Assembly: GCA_964641415.1 (NCBI GenBank)
Contig: CAZXMW010000001.1
Span: forward strand, 124,001-188,000
Direction of reading: 5' to 3'
DNA from: JAHECW01 sp964641415
Lineage (GTDB): Bacteria > Acidobacteriota > Thermoanaerobaculia > Thermoanaerobaculales > Sulfomarinibacteraceae
DNA: 64,000 bases
The notes under the pieces are model-generated. The model saw only the letters and a program-made list of their open reading frames with translations. It ran no database searches and was not told where the DNA came from. Positions 37,284-46,444 of this stretch are shown here, in pieces. A program made the position numbers and the translations under genes. Positions within the stretch are counted from its first letter, which is position 1, and the number at the start of each line of letters is the position of its first letter.

Positions 37284-39254
37284 TCACCACACGTAGTCGG
37301 ACGCGATGTCCCGCGCCTGGTGACCGGCGAGGATGTGGACCACCCGGATCCGGCGCACCGTGATCGGCGACACGCTGCCCATTGGAATGTGAACCATGCG
37401 CTTGGCCTGGCGGGCGGCGTAGGCCCGCATGCTCTCCGACGGCGGAGACGGCGCTAGATGGACAACGAGCTTCTCCCGGCTGTAGTCGACGCCGGCCATG
37501 ATCAGCACCTCGGATTTCGATCGGGCGCGTCGGTAGTCGGGGTCGCGCCACACGTCGTACAGACGGCCCGGCGGCGAGGTCAGCAGGAAGCCGCCGTAGG
37601 TGGCGCGCATGATCCCCGGCCCGACGATCTGCTGCGTCGGGTCGGTGGCATACAGCGCCATGTCGGACTCCTGATCGTGCTCGCCCAGCCAGGTGAGGAG
37701 GTAGGGGTACGCGGCGCCGGTCGGATCCTCGTCGAAGATGGCGATGACCGCGCCCGCCCCGCCGGGCGCCCGACCGAACTCCCGAACCCAGATTCTCCCC
37801 TCGTGCCACCTGAGCAGGGTCTCGCGCAGGTCGAGGCCGTCGAGCATGCTCGTCGTGAAAGGCTCCGAACGCTCATTCTCCATGGACAGAATCGACACCG
37901 CCCTGCGCCGGAGGTGGCGGCCGTAGTCCTCGACGACCACGTCCTCGGGCGGGTAGGAGCAGATGTGGTGACCGTCGAAGCTCTCGACCCATTGACTCGG
38001 GTCGTCGGTGGTGGGCCGGCTGCGGACCGGCACGAGTCGCCGCTTGACGCGGAAGAAGCGGCGCCGGAAGCGGACCTGCCGGGTGCCCAGGTCGAGCATG
38101 TCGCCGTCGATCCGGACGGTCTCGAGCTCCGCCTGCTCGGTTTGCCAGGGATAGGCCCGGGCAGCGGCGAAGGTCTCCCATGCCAGATTGTCGTCGCCAA
38201 CACCGCGGGCCGCGACGACCAACTCGTACAACCCGGGAACCAGCAGGCCCTGGATTCGGGCGTGCCGCCGGGAGTAGTCGTGGAACAGATTCCGCTGCCA
38301 GTGCGCGAGGTCGTTGCCGGTCTGTTCGGACCACGAGGCCGCGGCGATCCGGATGATGACTCCGCCGAGCGCGGCGCGATCGAGCAGAGGACCCGGTCCA
38401 ATGTTCGGGCAACCGGCGTGGTTCGCCGCCCATGCGGCGACGGCGTGGCGACGTTCGGCCTCGTCATTGACGGACTCACCGGCGATGATCCGCAGCCCGT
38501 CGCGAACCAGCTCGATCTTGCGCGACACGGTGGCTTCGAAGCCGGGCACTGCGGGTGGTTCGCCCCGCCGAAGATGCTCGTGGACCGCGTGGGCCAGCGG
38601 TGGATCGTGGAGCACCGCAGTGAGGCTTTCGGGGTGGAGATTGCGGACCAGGACCGTGCTGCGTCGCTGGCGTGCGAGCGGCGGTGCGGTCGGGCGCCGC
38701 AGCCGCTCGGCGACCCGGTGGACGTGGGCGGCGCCGATGAGCGCGAGCACGTCGCCACGGGCCGCGGCCTGTCCGAGGTGGTGCGCCATGCCCTGCTCGC
38801 GGAGCTCGTCGCCCTCGCCGGTCCCGCCGGCGCGACCGAGCTCGCGCAGCACGTCGAGATAGGTTTCAGCGCCGATGTGGTGCATGGCGTGCGGGTCCGG
38901 GTACGACTCGTGGTGGCGGGCGCGGTAGCGGACATCCGGGTCGATGAACGTGGTGTCACGGTCGTGCTCGACCGCCCACCTGAGGGCCTCGACCATGGGG
39001 TCGCCCGGCGTCGCGATCCAGACGATGGCATCCTCGCCCGGCTCCTCCGCGACGATCGCCGAGATCCGGGGCAGACGCCGAACGGCGGCGCCGACCGCGT
39101 CTGCGATGGTGGTCGGCAGCTCGACGGCGACGACGTCGGGCTCGAGGACGGCGAGCAGCCCGGCCACCAGGCCGGCCAGATCGACCCGATCGTGGAGCAC
39201 CGGCAGGATGCGGATGCCGGGCACGGCCTCCGGCGCGATGCGGTCGAGATTCAT
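37284..39254 (-). CDS. Large protein with TraB-like N-terminal domain
   Basis: The 656-residue protein starts at ATG 39254; frame upstream is repeat arm. The first 220 residues look like the TraB/Tiki/EreA superfamily: LEPDVVAVELPTTIADAV (the conserved acidic position) and LIGAAHVHRV (GxxH). The remaining 430 residues match no family I know; they contain DLRETLLRWHEGRIWVREF and a C-terminal region of alternating strands. No signal peptide or membrane helix is evident. Downstream of a MoxR ATPase on the same strand, it may be a substrate or partner of that ATPase, as in MoxR-VWA loci that include TraB-like proteins. No VWA protein lies here. Confidence 0.75.
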   Translation of the reverse strand: MNLDRIAPEAVPGIRILPVLHDRVDLAGLVAGLLAVLEPDVVAVELPTTIADAVGAAVRRLPRISAIVAEEPGEDAIVWIATPGDPMVEALRWAVEHDRDTTFIDPDVRYRARHHESYPDPHAMHHIGAETYLDVLRELGRAGGTGEGDELREQGMAHHLGQAAARGDVLALIGAAHVHRVAERLRRPTAPPLARQRRSTVLVRNLHPESLTAVLHDPPLAHAVHEHLRRGEPPAVPGFEATVSRKIELVRDGLRIIAGESVNDEAERRHAVAAWAANHAGCPNIGPGPLLDRAALGGVIIRIAAASWSEQTGNDLAHWQRNLFHDYSRRHARIQGLLVPGLYELVVAARGVGDDNLAWETFAAARAYPWQTEQAELETVRIDGDMLDLGTRQVRFRRRFFRVKRRLVPVRSRPTTDDPSQWVESFDGHHICSYPPEDVVVEDYGRHLRRRAVSILSMENERSEPFTTSMLDGLDLRETLLRWHEGRIWVREFGRAPGGAGAVIAIFDEDPTGAAYPYLLTWLGEHDQESDMALYATDPTQQIVGPGIMRATYGGFLLTSPPGRLYDVWRDPDYRRARSKSEVLIMAGVDYSREKLVVHLAPSPPSESMRAYAARQAKRMVHIPMGSVSPITVRRIRVVHILAGHQARDIASDYVW

Positions 39255-39255
39255 C

Positions 39256-39421
39256 AGTTTTGAGTTCTCAGTTTTGAGTTTTGAGTGATCGGGCCCCAAT
39301 TGGGGCGAGCGAGTGCTATGCATCGATTCGCGATTCTGATTGCCATGGTCCTCAAGCGAAAAACAAAAGACGAGACCTGAGATTCAAGAAGCGGAGCAAA
39401 AAAACTAAAAACTAAGAACTC
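39256..39421. repeat. Inverted element with heptamer arms
   Basis: The left arm (39256-39286) is AGTTTTGAGTTCTC-like and the right arm (39399-39421) is AACTAAA/AACTAAG-like. The right arm contains the stop region of the MoxR gene and the left arm touches the start of the TraB-like gene. Confidence 0.75.
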
Positions 39422-40254
39422 ATGAACTGTTCCGCATCGTCGCCGAGACCGAGGCGAAGCGCGGTGTCGACGGCGGCCTCGACATCGTCCGCCTCGTTGC
39501 GGTGCAGCAGTTTCATGGCATAGCGGGCGATGTTGAGCCCGTCGCGGACCGAATAGCGCAGGTCGGCAGCGTGTGCCGAATGCAAGAAGGCCAGCACGTA
39601 CTCGACGACCTGGTCGTCGACTCCCTCGATCTGGGCTCGGAGGATGTCACGCTCCTCGTCCTCGTCCGGAAAGTCGATCACGATCTGAGGCATCAGACGC
39701 GAATGAATGTACTCGGGCAGCTCGTAGGTCGAGGCGTCCTCATTCATGGTCGTGACGAAGCGAAAATCCGGCGCTGCCGGGACCGTGATTCCGGCGACCA
39801 CGCTGTCCACCGACCTCCGGTGGTCGAGCAGCGGCGCCAGTGAAGCCCAGCTCTTCTCGCTCATTCGGTTGCCCTCGTCGAGTATGCAGGCGCCGCCGCG
39901 CACCATGGCGGAGACCAGCGGCGACGCCATGTAGCGCACGCCGCCGTCCGGGGCGAGCACCGGTGTCACGAGCAGATCCTCGGGCCGGGTGTCGGTGGTC
40001 GCCTGGACGATGTAGACGTCGAGGCCGAGCTCGCGGGCCGCGGCACACGCCAGGGTGGTCTTGCCGACGCCGGGCTTGCCGAGCAGCCGCGGGTTGAGCG
40101 GCCGGTCGGTGTTCGAAAAACAGGACCACGCGGCGAGCAGCTGGAGTAGAACGTCGCGCTGTCCGATCCAGGGCGGGATCTCGGCCACCGGCCGAGCCAG
40201 GTGCAGGGTGACGCCGTCGATGTCGATCACGGATGTGTGGTTCGGGTCGGTCAT
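39412..40254 (-). CDS. MoxR-family AAA+ ATPase
   Basis: The ATG at 40254 is chosen; the frame continues upstream through the hexamer array as an Arg-rich tail that is not real coding. The 280-residue protein has Walker A GKPGVGKTTLA, Walker B ACILDEGNRM and sensor-1 FVTTMNED. MoxR ATPases act as chaperones that insert cofactors or remodel partner proteins. The next gene on the strand is the 656-residue TraB-like protein, the most likely client. Confidence 0.9.
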   Translation of the reverse strand: MTDPNHTSVIDIDGVTLHLARPVAEIPPWIGQRDVLLQLLAAWSCFSNTDRPLNPRLLGKPGVGKTTLACAAARELGLDVYIVQATTDTRPEDLLVTPVLAPDGGVRYMASPLVSAMVRGGACILDEGNRMSEKSWASLAPLLDHRRSVDSVVAGITVPAAPDFRFVTTMNEDASTYELPEYIHSRLMPQIVIDFPDEDEERDILRAQIEGVDDQVVEYVLAFLHSAHAADLRYSVRDGLNIARYAMKLLHRNEADDVEAAVDTALRLGLGDDAEQFMSS

Positions 40255-40265
40255 GTCTGTGATTG

Positions 40266-40660
40266 TACCGTCCCGAGTCCGCGTCCGAGTCCGATTCCGC
40301 GTCCGAAACCGTATCCGACACCGCATCCGAATCCGAATCCGAACCCGACACCGCATCCGGAACCGAAACCGCATCCGGAACCGAAACCGCATCCGGAACA
40401 ACCCCGGCGCCCTTCATCCGTAGGCGGGTCGTTGACAACCCGCGACCCCACACCCGCGCTTCCACCGAACCATGCTACGGGTTGCTTTCGCCGAGCCCAG
40501 TCGATGAACATCGTGGGCGCGGACCGGGATGCAAATCCGTTCGTTGGGATCGGGATCGGAAGCGGGAGCAGGAGCGGGAATGGAAGCGGAAACGGGAACG
40601 GAAACGGAAACGGAAACGGAAACGGGAACGGGACCGGGATCGGGATCGGGAGCGATGCCA
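40266..40660. repeat. Composite element: (TCCGAA)n array, palindromic module, (GGAAAC/GGGATC)n array
   Basis: The left array (40266-40400) is followed by CGGCGCCCTTCATCCGTAGG, an imperfect hairpin GCGGGT...ACCCGC (40424-40443), about 95 bp of unique sequence and a right array (40541-40660) of purine-rich hexamers. The arms are partly complementary (CCG against CGG in each unit). It occupies the whole 510-bp divergent spacer between the MoxR gene and nadA, so both promoters must lie in or at its edges. Confidence 0.85.
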
Positions 40661-40764
40661 TGGCTGATCCAGCATCCGCATCCTTTGGACAGGCCTCCCG
40701 GTCAGACGTACACTGACCGTGAGCGGCCGGGACGCGCTCCGACGCCCGGACCGCGGGAGGCCTC

Positions 40765-41781
40765 ATGAGCGACAAGGGGACCTCGCCGAATGCGAACCCG
40801 ATGCCGGATACTGCCGCGATCCGAGACGCGCTCCATGGTCTCGCGACCGATGAAGAGTGGGCGGGATACGAGCCGCTGATCGAGGAGATCCACCGCCTCA
40901 AGCACGAAATCGGGGCGGTGATTCTGGCCCACAACTACCAGACGCCGGAGGTCTTTCACGGTGTCGCCGACATCACGGGCGACTCCCTCGCGCTGGCGCG
41001 CCGCGCCGCCGAGGTCGAGGCGGAGGTGATCGTCGTCTGCGGCGTATATTTCATGGCCGAGACCGCCAAGATCGTCAACCCGGACAAGACCGTGCTCATC
41101 CCCGACCCGGGGGCCGGCTGCTCGCTCTCCGAGTCGATCACCGCCGAGGATGTCCGCGAGCTCAAGCGGCGGCACCCCGGAGTGCCCGTGGTGACCTACG
41201 TCAACACCACGGCTGAGGTCAAGGCGGAGACCGATGTGTGCTGCACCTCGGCGAACGCCGTCGAGGTCGTCGACGCTCTCGGGGCAAAGCGCGTGATCTT
41301 CCTTCCCGATCAGCACCTGGGTCGCTGGGTGCAGGCCAACACCGATGTCGAGATCATCCTGTGGCCAGGCAGCTGCGAGGTCCACGATCAGTTCACCTCG
41401 GATCAGGTTCGCGCCTACCGCGACCAGTATCCCGGTCTGCGCGTCCTGGCCCACCCGGAGTGCCGTCTCGAGGTCCTCGAGGCCGCCGACGCGGTCGGTT
41501 CGACGTCGGGGATGATTCGCGACGTCGAGGCCACTCGTCCGGATCGGGTGGTGCTGATGACCGAGCGCTCCATGAGCGACAACCTCGCCGTTGACTTTCC
41601 CGAGATCGAATTCGTCCGAACGTTCCTGCCGTGCGAACACATGAAATTGATCACCCTGGACAAGATCGCGGCCTCGCTTCGCCACCGTCAGTACCAGGTC
41701 GATGTCCCGCCGGAGATCGCGACGCGCGCGCTGAGGGCGGTCGAACGTATGCTCGAGGTCGGGCGGGGCGCGCGAGGGTGA
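40765..41781 (+). CDS. nadA: Quinolinate synthase
   Basis: The 338-residue protein has the three Cys ligands of the [4Fe-4S] cluster: Cys92 (VCGVYFMAE), Cys204 (WPGSCEVHDQF) and Cys290 (LPCEHMKL). AHNYQ and PDQHLGRWV are also conserved. It condenses iminoaspartate with dihydroxyacetone phosphate to quinolinate in de novo NAD synthesis. Its stop overlaps the GTG of nadB (GTGA). Confidence 0.95.
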   Translation: MSDKGTSPNANPMPDTAAIRDALHGLATDEEWAGYEPLIEEIHRLKHEIGAVILAHNYQTPEVFHGVADITGDSLALARRAAEVEAEVIVVCGVYFMAETAKIVNPDKTVLIPDPGAGCSLSESITAEDVRELKRRHPGVPVVTYVNTTAEVKAETDVCCTSANAVEVVDALGAKRVIFLPDQHLGRWVQANTDVEIILWPGSCEVHDQFTSDQVRAYRDQYPGLRVLAHPECRLEVLEAADAVGSTSGMIRDVEATRPDRVVLMTERSMSDNLAVDFPEIEFVRTFLPCEHMKLITLDKIAASLRHRQYQVDVPPEIATRALRAVERMLEVGRGARG

Positions 41782-43409
41782 GCCCGTTCGCCGCGGAGTC
41801 GCTGGACGGCGTCGAGTCGACCGATGTCCTGGTCGTCGGTTGCGGCATCGGCGGGCTCATGACGGCGTGGCACGCCGAGCACCGCGAGGTCGTGATGCTG
41901 TGCAAGTCGGAGCTCGACGACAGCGGCTCGAGCCCCTACGCCCAGGGCGGCATCGCGGCCGCGGTCGCGCCGGGCGATTCGCCGGTCAACCACGCCCGGG
42001 ACACCATGGAGGCGGGGGCCGGGCTGTGCTCTGAGGAGGTCGTGCGGGCGGTGACCCGGGAAGCGCCCGAGCTCATCGACGAGCTTCGCGAGCTCGGGGC
42101 CGCCTTCGACCGCGGGGACGACGGCGCCTTCGATCTCGGTCAAGAGGGCGCTCACGACCGACCACGGGTGGTTCACGCCATGGGCGACGCTTCGGGCGCG
42201 GAAGTCGTCCGGGCATTGCGGCAGTCGGTGGCGTCGGCGGACCGCGTCACGGTCCTCGAGCGCACGATGGCTCTCGATCTGGTCATCGACCGCGGTCGAG
42301 CGGTCGGCGTCCTCTGCGCCGACCACGACGGCCGGCGGACGCTGATCACGGCCAACGCGATTGTCCTCGCCACCGGCGGAGTCGGCCGACTGTACTCCGC
42401 CACCACCAACCCCCCCGGCACCACCGGTGACGGGCTGGCCATGGCGGCGCGGGCCGGCGCGTCGCTGGCCGGGCTCGAGTTCGTCCAGTTCCATCCGACC
42501 GCTCTCGACGTCGTTGCCGACACCAAGCCGCTGCTCACCGAGGCGCTGCGCGGCGAGGGCGCCGTGCTCGTCGACGAGAACGGGCATCGGATCATGGAGG
42601 GCGTCCACCCGAAGCTCGAGCTGGCGCCGCGCGACATCGTGGCGAGGACGATCTGGAACCAGCTCCACGTCGGTCACCGCGTCCGGCTCGACGCGACCAT
42701 GCTCGCCGATTTCGGCGACCGCTTTCCGTCGGTGCTCGAGCTATGCCTCGCCCACGGCCTCGACCCGAGGGCCGAGGCCGTGCCGGTCATTCCCGCGGCC
42801 CACTACCACATGGGCGGCGTCGTCGTCGGCATGGACGGCCGCACGACGCTGCGCGGGTTGTGGGCGTGCGGCGAGGTCAGCTGGACCGGGCTGCACGGCG
42901 CCAATCGTCTGGCCAGTAACTCGCTTCTCGAGGCGCTGGTCTACGGTCGTCGAGTCGGCCGGTCGGTGGCCAAGGTGTCGCGTGACACCGGCGCCCTCGA
43001 CCGAGCGGTCGCCGTCGTTGAACGGTCGTCGCCGCAGCTGACCGGCGACCCGTGGCTCCGACCAGACGACCCGGTCGCGAAGGAGCTTGCCAAGCTGATG
43101 TGGCGGGACGTCGGTCTGGTCCGGTCCATGACCGGTCTGCGGCGCGCCCAGATCGACCTCGACCGGCTTGCCCGAGCCGCCGGTCCGGCGATCGGCGAGC
43201 TCGCCAACATGATCGTGGTCGCGCGGTTGGTGATTACGGCCGCGGTGCTTCGGACCGAGAGCCGGGGCGCGCACTTCAGGCGCGACGTCCCGACCTCGAG
43301 CCGCCACTGGAGCCAGGATCTGTTCTTCGAGGGAACGCAGCCGCTGCCGCCACGGCCGCAGCCGAACCGCACCCGTGGACGGGGCGACGCCGATCGATCA
43401 CGACCATAG
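41778..43409 (+). CDS. nadB: L-aspartate oxidase
   Basis: I place the start at GTG 41778, inside the nadA stop; the frame is open upstream only because nadA is read in another phase. The 543-residue flavoprotein has the FAD motif VVGCGIGGLMTAW, SPYAQGGIAAAV, the substrate region HPTALD and the GLHGANRLASNSLLEAL signature. It oxidises aspartate to iminoaspartate for NadA. The C-terminal 25 residues are rich in Pro and Arg and probably disordered. Confidence 0.95.
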   Translation: MSPFAAESLDGVESTDVLVVGCGIGGLMTAWHAEHREVVMLCKSELDDSGSSPYAQGGIAAAVAPGDSPVNHARDTMEAGAGLCSEEVVRAVTREAPELIDELRELGAAFDRGDDGAFDLGQEGAHDRPRVVHAMGDASGAEVVRALRQSVASADRVTVLERTMALDLVIDRGRAVGVLCADHDGRRTLITANAIVLATGGVGRLYSATTNPPGTTGDGLAMAARAGASLAGLEFVQFHPTALDVVADTKPLLTEALRGEGAVLVDENGHRIMEGVHPKLELAPRDIVARTIWNQLHVGHRVRLDATMLADFGDRFPSVLELCLAHGLDPRAEAVPVIPAAHYHMGGVVVGMDGRTTLRGLWACGEVSWTGLHGANRLASNSLLEALVYGRRVGRSVAKVSRDTGALDRAVAVVERSSPQLTGDPWLRPDDPVAKELAKLMWRDVGLVRSMTGLRRAQIDLDRLARAAGPAIGELANMIVVARLVITAAVLRTESRGAHFRRDVPTSSRHWSQDLFFEGTQPLPPRPQPNRTRGRGDADRSRP

Positions 43410-43435
43410 ATTTCGGAGTCGAGAAAGGAATGACC

Positions 43436-44296
43436 ATGGCACAACCGATCCTGCCCGAGCTGCACCAGCTGCTCTTCGAAGATCTCTTGCGCCACGCTCT
43501 GCTCGAAGACCTCGGCCGAGCCGGCGACGTCACCACCGATGCCGTGGTCGAGCACGACCGGCAGGCGAGGGCGCGGATCGTCGCCAGGGAGGCGTGCCGG
43601 GTCTCCGGCGGTCCGGTGGCCGCCATGGGCTTCCACCTGCTCGACCCCAGGGCAGAGATCCGGCATGCGGTGCCCGACTGCAACGACGCCGAGGCCGGGG
43701 CCGTGCTGCTGGAGGTGAGGGGCAGGGCGAGATCCCTGCTCAGCGCGGAACGCACCGCCATCAACCTGCTCGCCAGGCTGTGCGGCATCGCGACTCTGAC
43801 CCGGGCCTTCGTCCGGGAGGTCGCCGGCAACCCGGCTCGGGTCATCTGTACCCGCAAGACGACGCCGGGTCTGCGCGCCCTCGAGAAGTACGCGGTGCGC
43901 TGCGGCGGCGGGGCGAACCACCGTTTCGGGCTCGACGACTCGGTGATCATCAAGGACAACCACATCGCCCTGGCAGGCGGCGTGCGGCCGGCGGTGGAGC
44001 GTGTCCGTGCCGCCATCGGCCACACGGTCAAGGTCGAGCTCGAGGTCGACACCTTCGAGCAGTTCGCCGACGGCCTCGAGGTCGGCGTCGACGTCATCAT
44101 GCTCGACAACATGGAACCCGAGCAACTCCGCCGGGCGGTCGGCATGGCCGATGGCCGGACCGTCATCGAGGCGTCGGGCGGGATCACCCTCGAGACCGCC
44201 GCCGCTGTCGCCGCCACCGGCGTTGATCTCATGGCGGTCGGGGCGCTGACCCACAGCGCGCGCTCCATCGACCTGTCAATGGAGGTCGTCGTGTAG
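43436..44296 (+). CDS. nadC: Nicotinate-nucleotide pyrophosphorylase (quinolinate phosphoribosyltransferase)
   Basis: Of two adjacent ATGs, the second (43436) lies six bases after AAGGA and is preferred over 43430. The 286-residue protein has AERTAINLLARLCGIATL, TRKTTPGLRALEKYAV and DNHIALAGG, typical of NadC. It turns quinolinate and PRPP into nicotinate mononucleotide. With nadA and nadB it completes the aspartate route to NAD. Confidence 0.95.
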   Translation: MAQPILPELHQLLFEDLLRHALLEDLGRAGDVTTDAVVEHDRQARARIVAREACRVSGGPVAAMGFHLLDPRAEIRHAVPDCNDAEAGAVLLEVRGRARSLLSAERTAINLLARLCGIATLTRAFVREVAGNPARVICTRKTTPGLRALEKYAVRCGGGANHRFGLDDSVIIKDNHIALAGGVRPAVERVRAAIGHTVKVELEVDTFEQFADGLEVGVDVIMLDNMEPEQLRRAVGMADGRTVIEASGGITLETAAAVAATGVDLMAVGALTHSARSIDLSMEVVV

Positions 44297-44327
44297 CACC
44301 GGGAGTCGCCACCTCGCTCGAATCCTC

Positions 44328-44414
44328 GAGTTTCGAGTTCTATTGCAGAACGCCAACTGCAACGGGGAATCACTTTGCGGTTCTTTTACAGAACGCAGAA
44401 CTCAGAACTCAAAA
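44328..44414. repeat. Inverted element with GAGTTTTG/AACTCAA-type arms
   Basis: The arms 44328-44350 and 44385-44414 are complementary around a 34-bp centre starting ATTGCAGAACGCC. The right arm encodes the last codons and the stop of the convergent DUF2231 gene. Confidence 0.8.
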
Positions 44415-44893
44415 TCCACACCGATGCCGTGTTGGTAGACGAGCTGTTCGCCGTGCAGGGCGGTGACGATGACGAGGAAGGCGCCGCCGAAGGCGAGCAC
44501 GAGCGCCGCGAGCCGGAAAATGCCGAGCTGAATCTCGAGATCGTTTCGTCCGAGCCAGCTGACGAACAACTGGAGCACGATGGTCACCGTCCAGACGATG
44601 AGACTGAGGGTGGCCAGGTCTTCATGGTCGGCGAGGATGCCCTGGGCGACGCCGACCACCGGCGCCGCCGCCTCTGCGGCGCGCTCGCCCGACAGAAAGG
44701 CGGCGCCGAGGGACGATCCGCCGAGGACCATGAGCGTCAGCGCGGCGCGGTCGAGCCACAGCAGGCTGCGAAAGACCAGACAACCGGCCTCGAACAGGGT
44801 CGCCGTGAGCAGGAGCGCGATCGGGAAGTGGACGATCGCCGGGTGGGACCGAGTCAGCAGGAAGGACAGCAGCTCCGCGTCAATCACCTGCAC
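44402..44893 (-). CDS. DUF2231-family membrane protein
   Basis: The start is GTG 44893, eight bases behind GGAGG. The 163-residue protein has four membrane helices and the family motif HPAIVHFPIALL at the first helix. DUF2231 proteins may bind haem or take part in redox processes at the membrane, but no function is established. The last residues (GVDFEF) come from the inverted element that overlaps its 3' end. Confidence 0.85.
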   Translation of the reverse strand: MQVIDAELLSFLLTRSHPAIVHFPIALLLTATLFEAGCLVFRSLLWLDRAALTLMVLGGSSLGAAFLSGERAAEAAAPVVGVAQGILADHEDLATLSLIVWTVTIVLQLFVSWLGRNDLEIQLGIFRLAALVLAFGGAFLVIVTALHGEQLVYQHGIGVDFEF

Positions 44894-45027
44894 CGGTACA
44901 ACCTCCCGTGACCCGCATCGAACTCGGGAAGGACAGTGTACCGCCTCCCCCCGTCGGAAGGAGCGTCGGAGTCCACGCGAGGACATTCCGGGCTTTTTGT
45001 GGTACAAAACGGGCGGAGAGGCCGGGC

Positions 45028-45063
45028 AACAAAGGAGAATCCGTCAGACGGTGTTTCTTTGTT
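45028..45063 (+). promoter_or_regulatory. Two-stem hairpin in the leader of the IPTL-CTERM gene
   Basis: AACAAAG (45028-45034) pairs with CTTTGTT (45057-45063), enclosing a second stem CCGTC-A-GACGG (45041-45051). It ends about 30 bases before the ribosome binding site and may regulate translation or mRNA stability. Confidence 0.5.
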
Positions 45064-45105
45064 GGCGACAATTCAGTTGCGTGGAAACAAGGAGGTATGA
45101 GGGGC

Positions 45106-46011
45106 ATGAAGATTCTCAAGATTTGTGTGATCGTGCTGGGGCTGGCGGCCATGCCGGCGGCGGCCGAGCAGGCGTCCGAGCTCGCGGGTACGCCCGGACA
45201 GGGGTTCCCGCCGAATCCGGATGATCCGGTCTGGGCGGCACCCGACCAGGGAGTTCTCTACGATAACGGCCCGCTTGTCAACAGTGCCGGCACCGGCGCC
45301 GGTGGCGCCGATGAGAGCCAGCTCCAGGGCTCGCTCGGGATGAGCACGCTCGGCTTCGGCCATCAGACCTCGGCAGGCAACACCATCGCGGACGACTTCA
45401 CCATCCCCGCGGGTCAGACCTGGGACATCACCGCCTGGACGTTCTTCGCGTACCAGACCGGGTCGAGCACTTCGTCGACGATGACCCAGCTCTTCGTCCA
45501 GATCTGGGACGGTCCGCCGAACGGCGGTGGCAGCGTGATTGCCGGCAACCTGACGACCAATGTCCTGGCGTCGACGGCGTTCTCCAACATCTACCGGGTG
45601 ACTGACACAACCTCGGGTGCGACCAACCGCCCGATCATGTCCCAGACCGCCAACGTCGCACTTTCGCTGGGCGAGGGCACCTACTGGATCGAGTGGCAGA
45701 CCGACGGCTCTCTAACCTCCGGGCCCTGGGCCCCGCCGATCACCATCAACGGGTTGACGACGACCGGAAACGCGCTCCAGTGGACCGGCAGTTGGGGCCC
45801 CGCCAACGACAACAGCTCGGCGACCCAGCAGGGCTTCCCGTTCATCATCGAAGGCACCATCCAGGGCAGCGGTGGTGGCGGTGGTGGTGGCGGCGGCGGC
45901 GGGACCGGCGCGCCCGGCGAGCCCATTCCGACCCTGTCGAACGCCGGCATCCTGATTCTCGTGCTGGCCTTGATCGGCATCTCTGCCGTTCTGATCCGGC
46001 GCCGGATGTAA
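45106..46011 (+). CDS. Exported protein with IPTL-CTERM sorting signal
   Basis: Two ATGs compete; that at 45106 is about ten bases behind GGAGG and starts the signal peptide (MKILKICVIVLGLAAMPAAA). The 301-residue protein has a beta-rich region (about 85-260) with NTIADDFTIPAGQTWDIT and YWIEWQT, like secreted domains found in surface or adhesion proteins. A Gly tract (about 255-268) leads to PIPTLSNAGILILVLALIGI and RRRM. The IPTL-CTERM signal is known to be processed by exosortase XrtH-type systems, so the protein should be cleaved and placed on the cell surface or matrix. No exosortase is in the window. Confidence 0.88.
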   Translation: MKILKICVIVLGLAAMPAAAEQASELAGTPGQGFPPNPDDPVWAAPDQGVLYDNGPLVNSAGTGAGGADESQLQGSLGMSTLGFGHQTSAGNTIADDFTIPAGQTWDITAWTFFAYQTGSSTSSTMTQLFVQIWDGPPNGGGSVIAGNLTTNVLASTAFSNIYRVTDTTSGATNRPIMSQTANVALSLGEGTYWIEWQTDGSLTSGPWAPPITINGLTTTGNALQWTGSWGPANDNSSATQQGFPFIIEGTIQGSGGGGGGGGGGGTGAPGEPIPTLSNAGILILVLALIGISAVLIRRRM

Positions 46012-46043
46012 TCGCGATTCTCGAACTCAACTCAACTCAACTC

Positions 46044-46072
46044 AACGGCGGTCTTCGGGCCGCCGTTTTTTT
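46044..46072 (+). terminator. Intrinsic terminator of the IPTL-CTERM gene
   Basis: ACGGCGG pairs with CCGCCGT around an eight-base loop, followed by seven T. A (CTCAA)4 run precedes it. Confidence 0.85.
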
Positions 46073-46444
46073 GAGGGTGTGGAGGTGTGACGGACAACGC
46101 TGAAGCGGTGAGCTGGCGGCGTTGGTGCCGCACGTTGAGCACGCCAAGGCGAGAAAACGCGATTGGGGCGGATGCATCGTTGGTCGCAGCAGACAGCTCA
46201 TGAGTACTCCGGGTTCGGCAGGGCATTGATGCCTTGCGACCGAGACGTCGAGGGTCGATATCAGAACGGCCTTCTGGCCCGCCCCGCCTGGCGGCGGGTG
46301 CGGCACACGACACAGACCGCGCTGCACGGGCGCCGGCGGCCTTCCTGCGGGCCGGAGCGCGCCCCGGTGGTGAACGGCGGGTCCGGAGCGCATTGCGGTT
46401 TCCTGTCGCTGCCGCTGGCTGCTGCCCCTGCTCGCTGATGGCTG
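46073..46444. other. Spacer without recognised gene
   Basis: No start with ribosome binding site and no conserved motif was found. Low-complexity CTGCCGCTG-type runs at 46405-46465 continue into the 3' end of the TolC-like gene and encode its SSSSGS end. Confidence 0.5.

Noticed and set aside
39412..40401. A longer N-terminus for the MoxR ATPase beginning with repeated Met-Arg and Phe-Arg
   Set aside because: It is the hexamer array read as protein; the ATG at 40254 begins the conserved part.
40266..40660. A CRISPR array
   Set aside because: The repeats are six-base degenerate units without unique spacers of constant length, and no cas gene is present.
44981..45105. A known riboswitch before the IPTL-CTERM gene
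   Set aside because: The two-stem hairpin lacks conserved core bases of any riboswitch class I can recall, so it is kept only as an unnamed structure.
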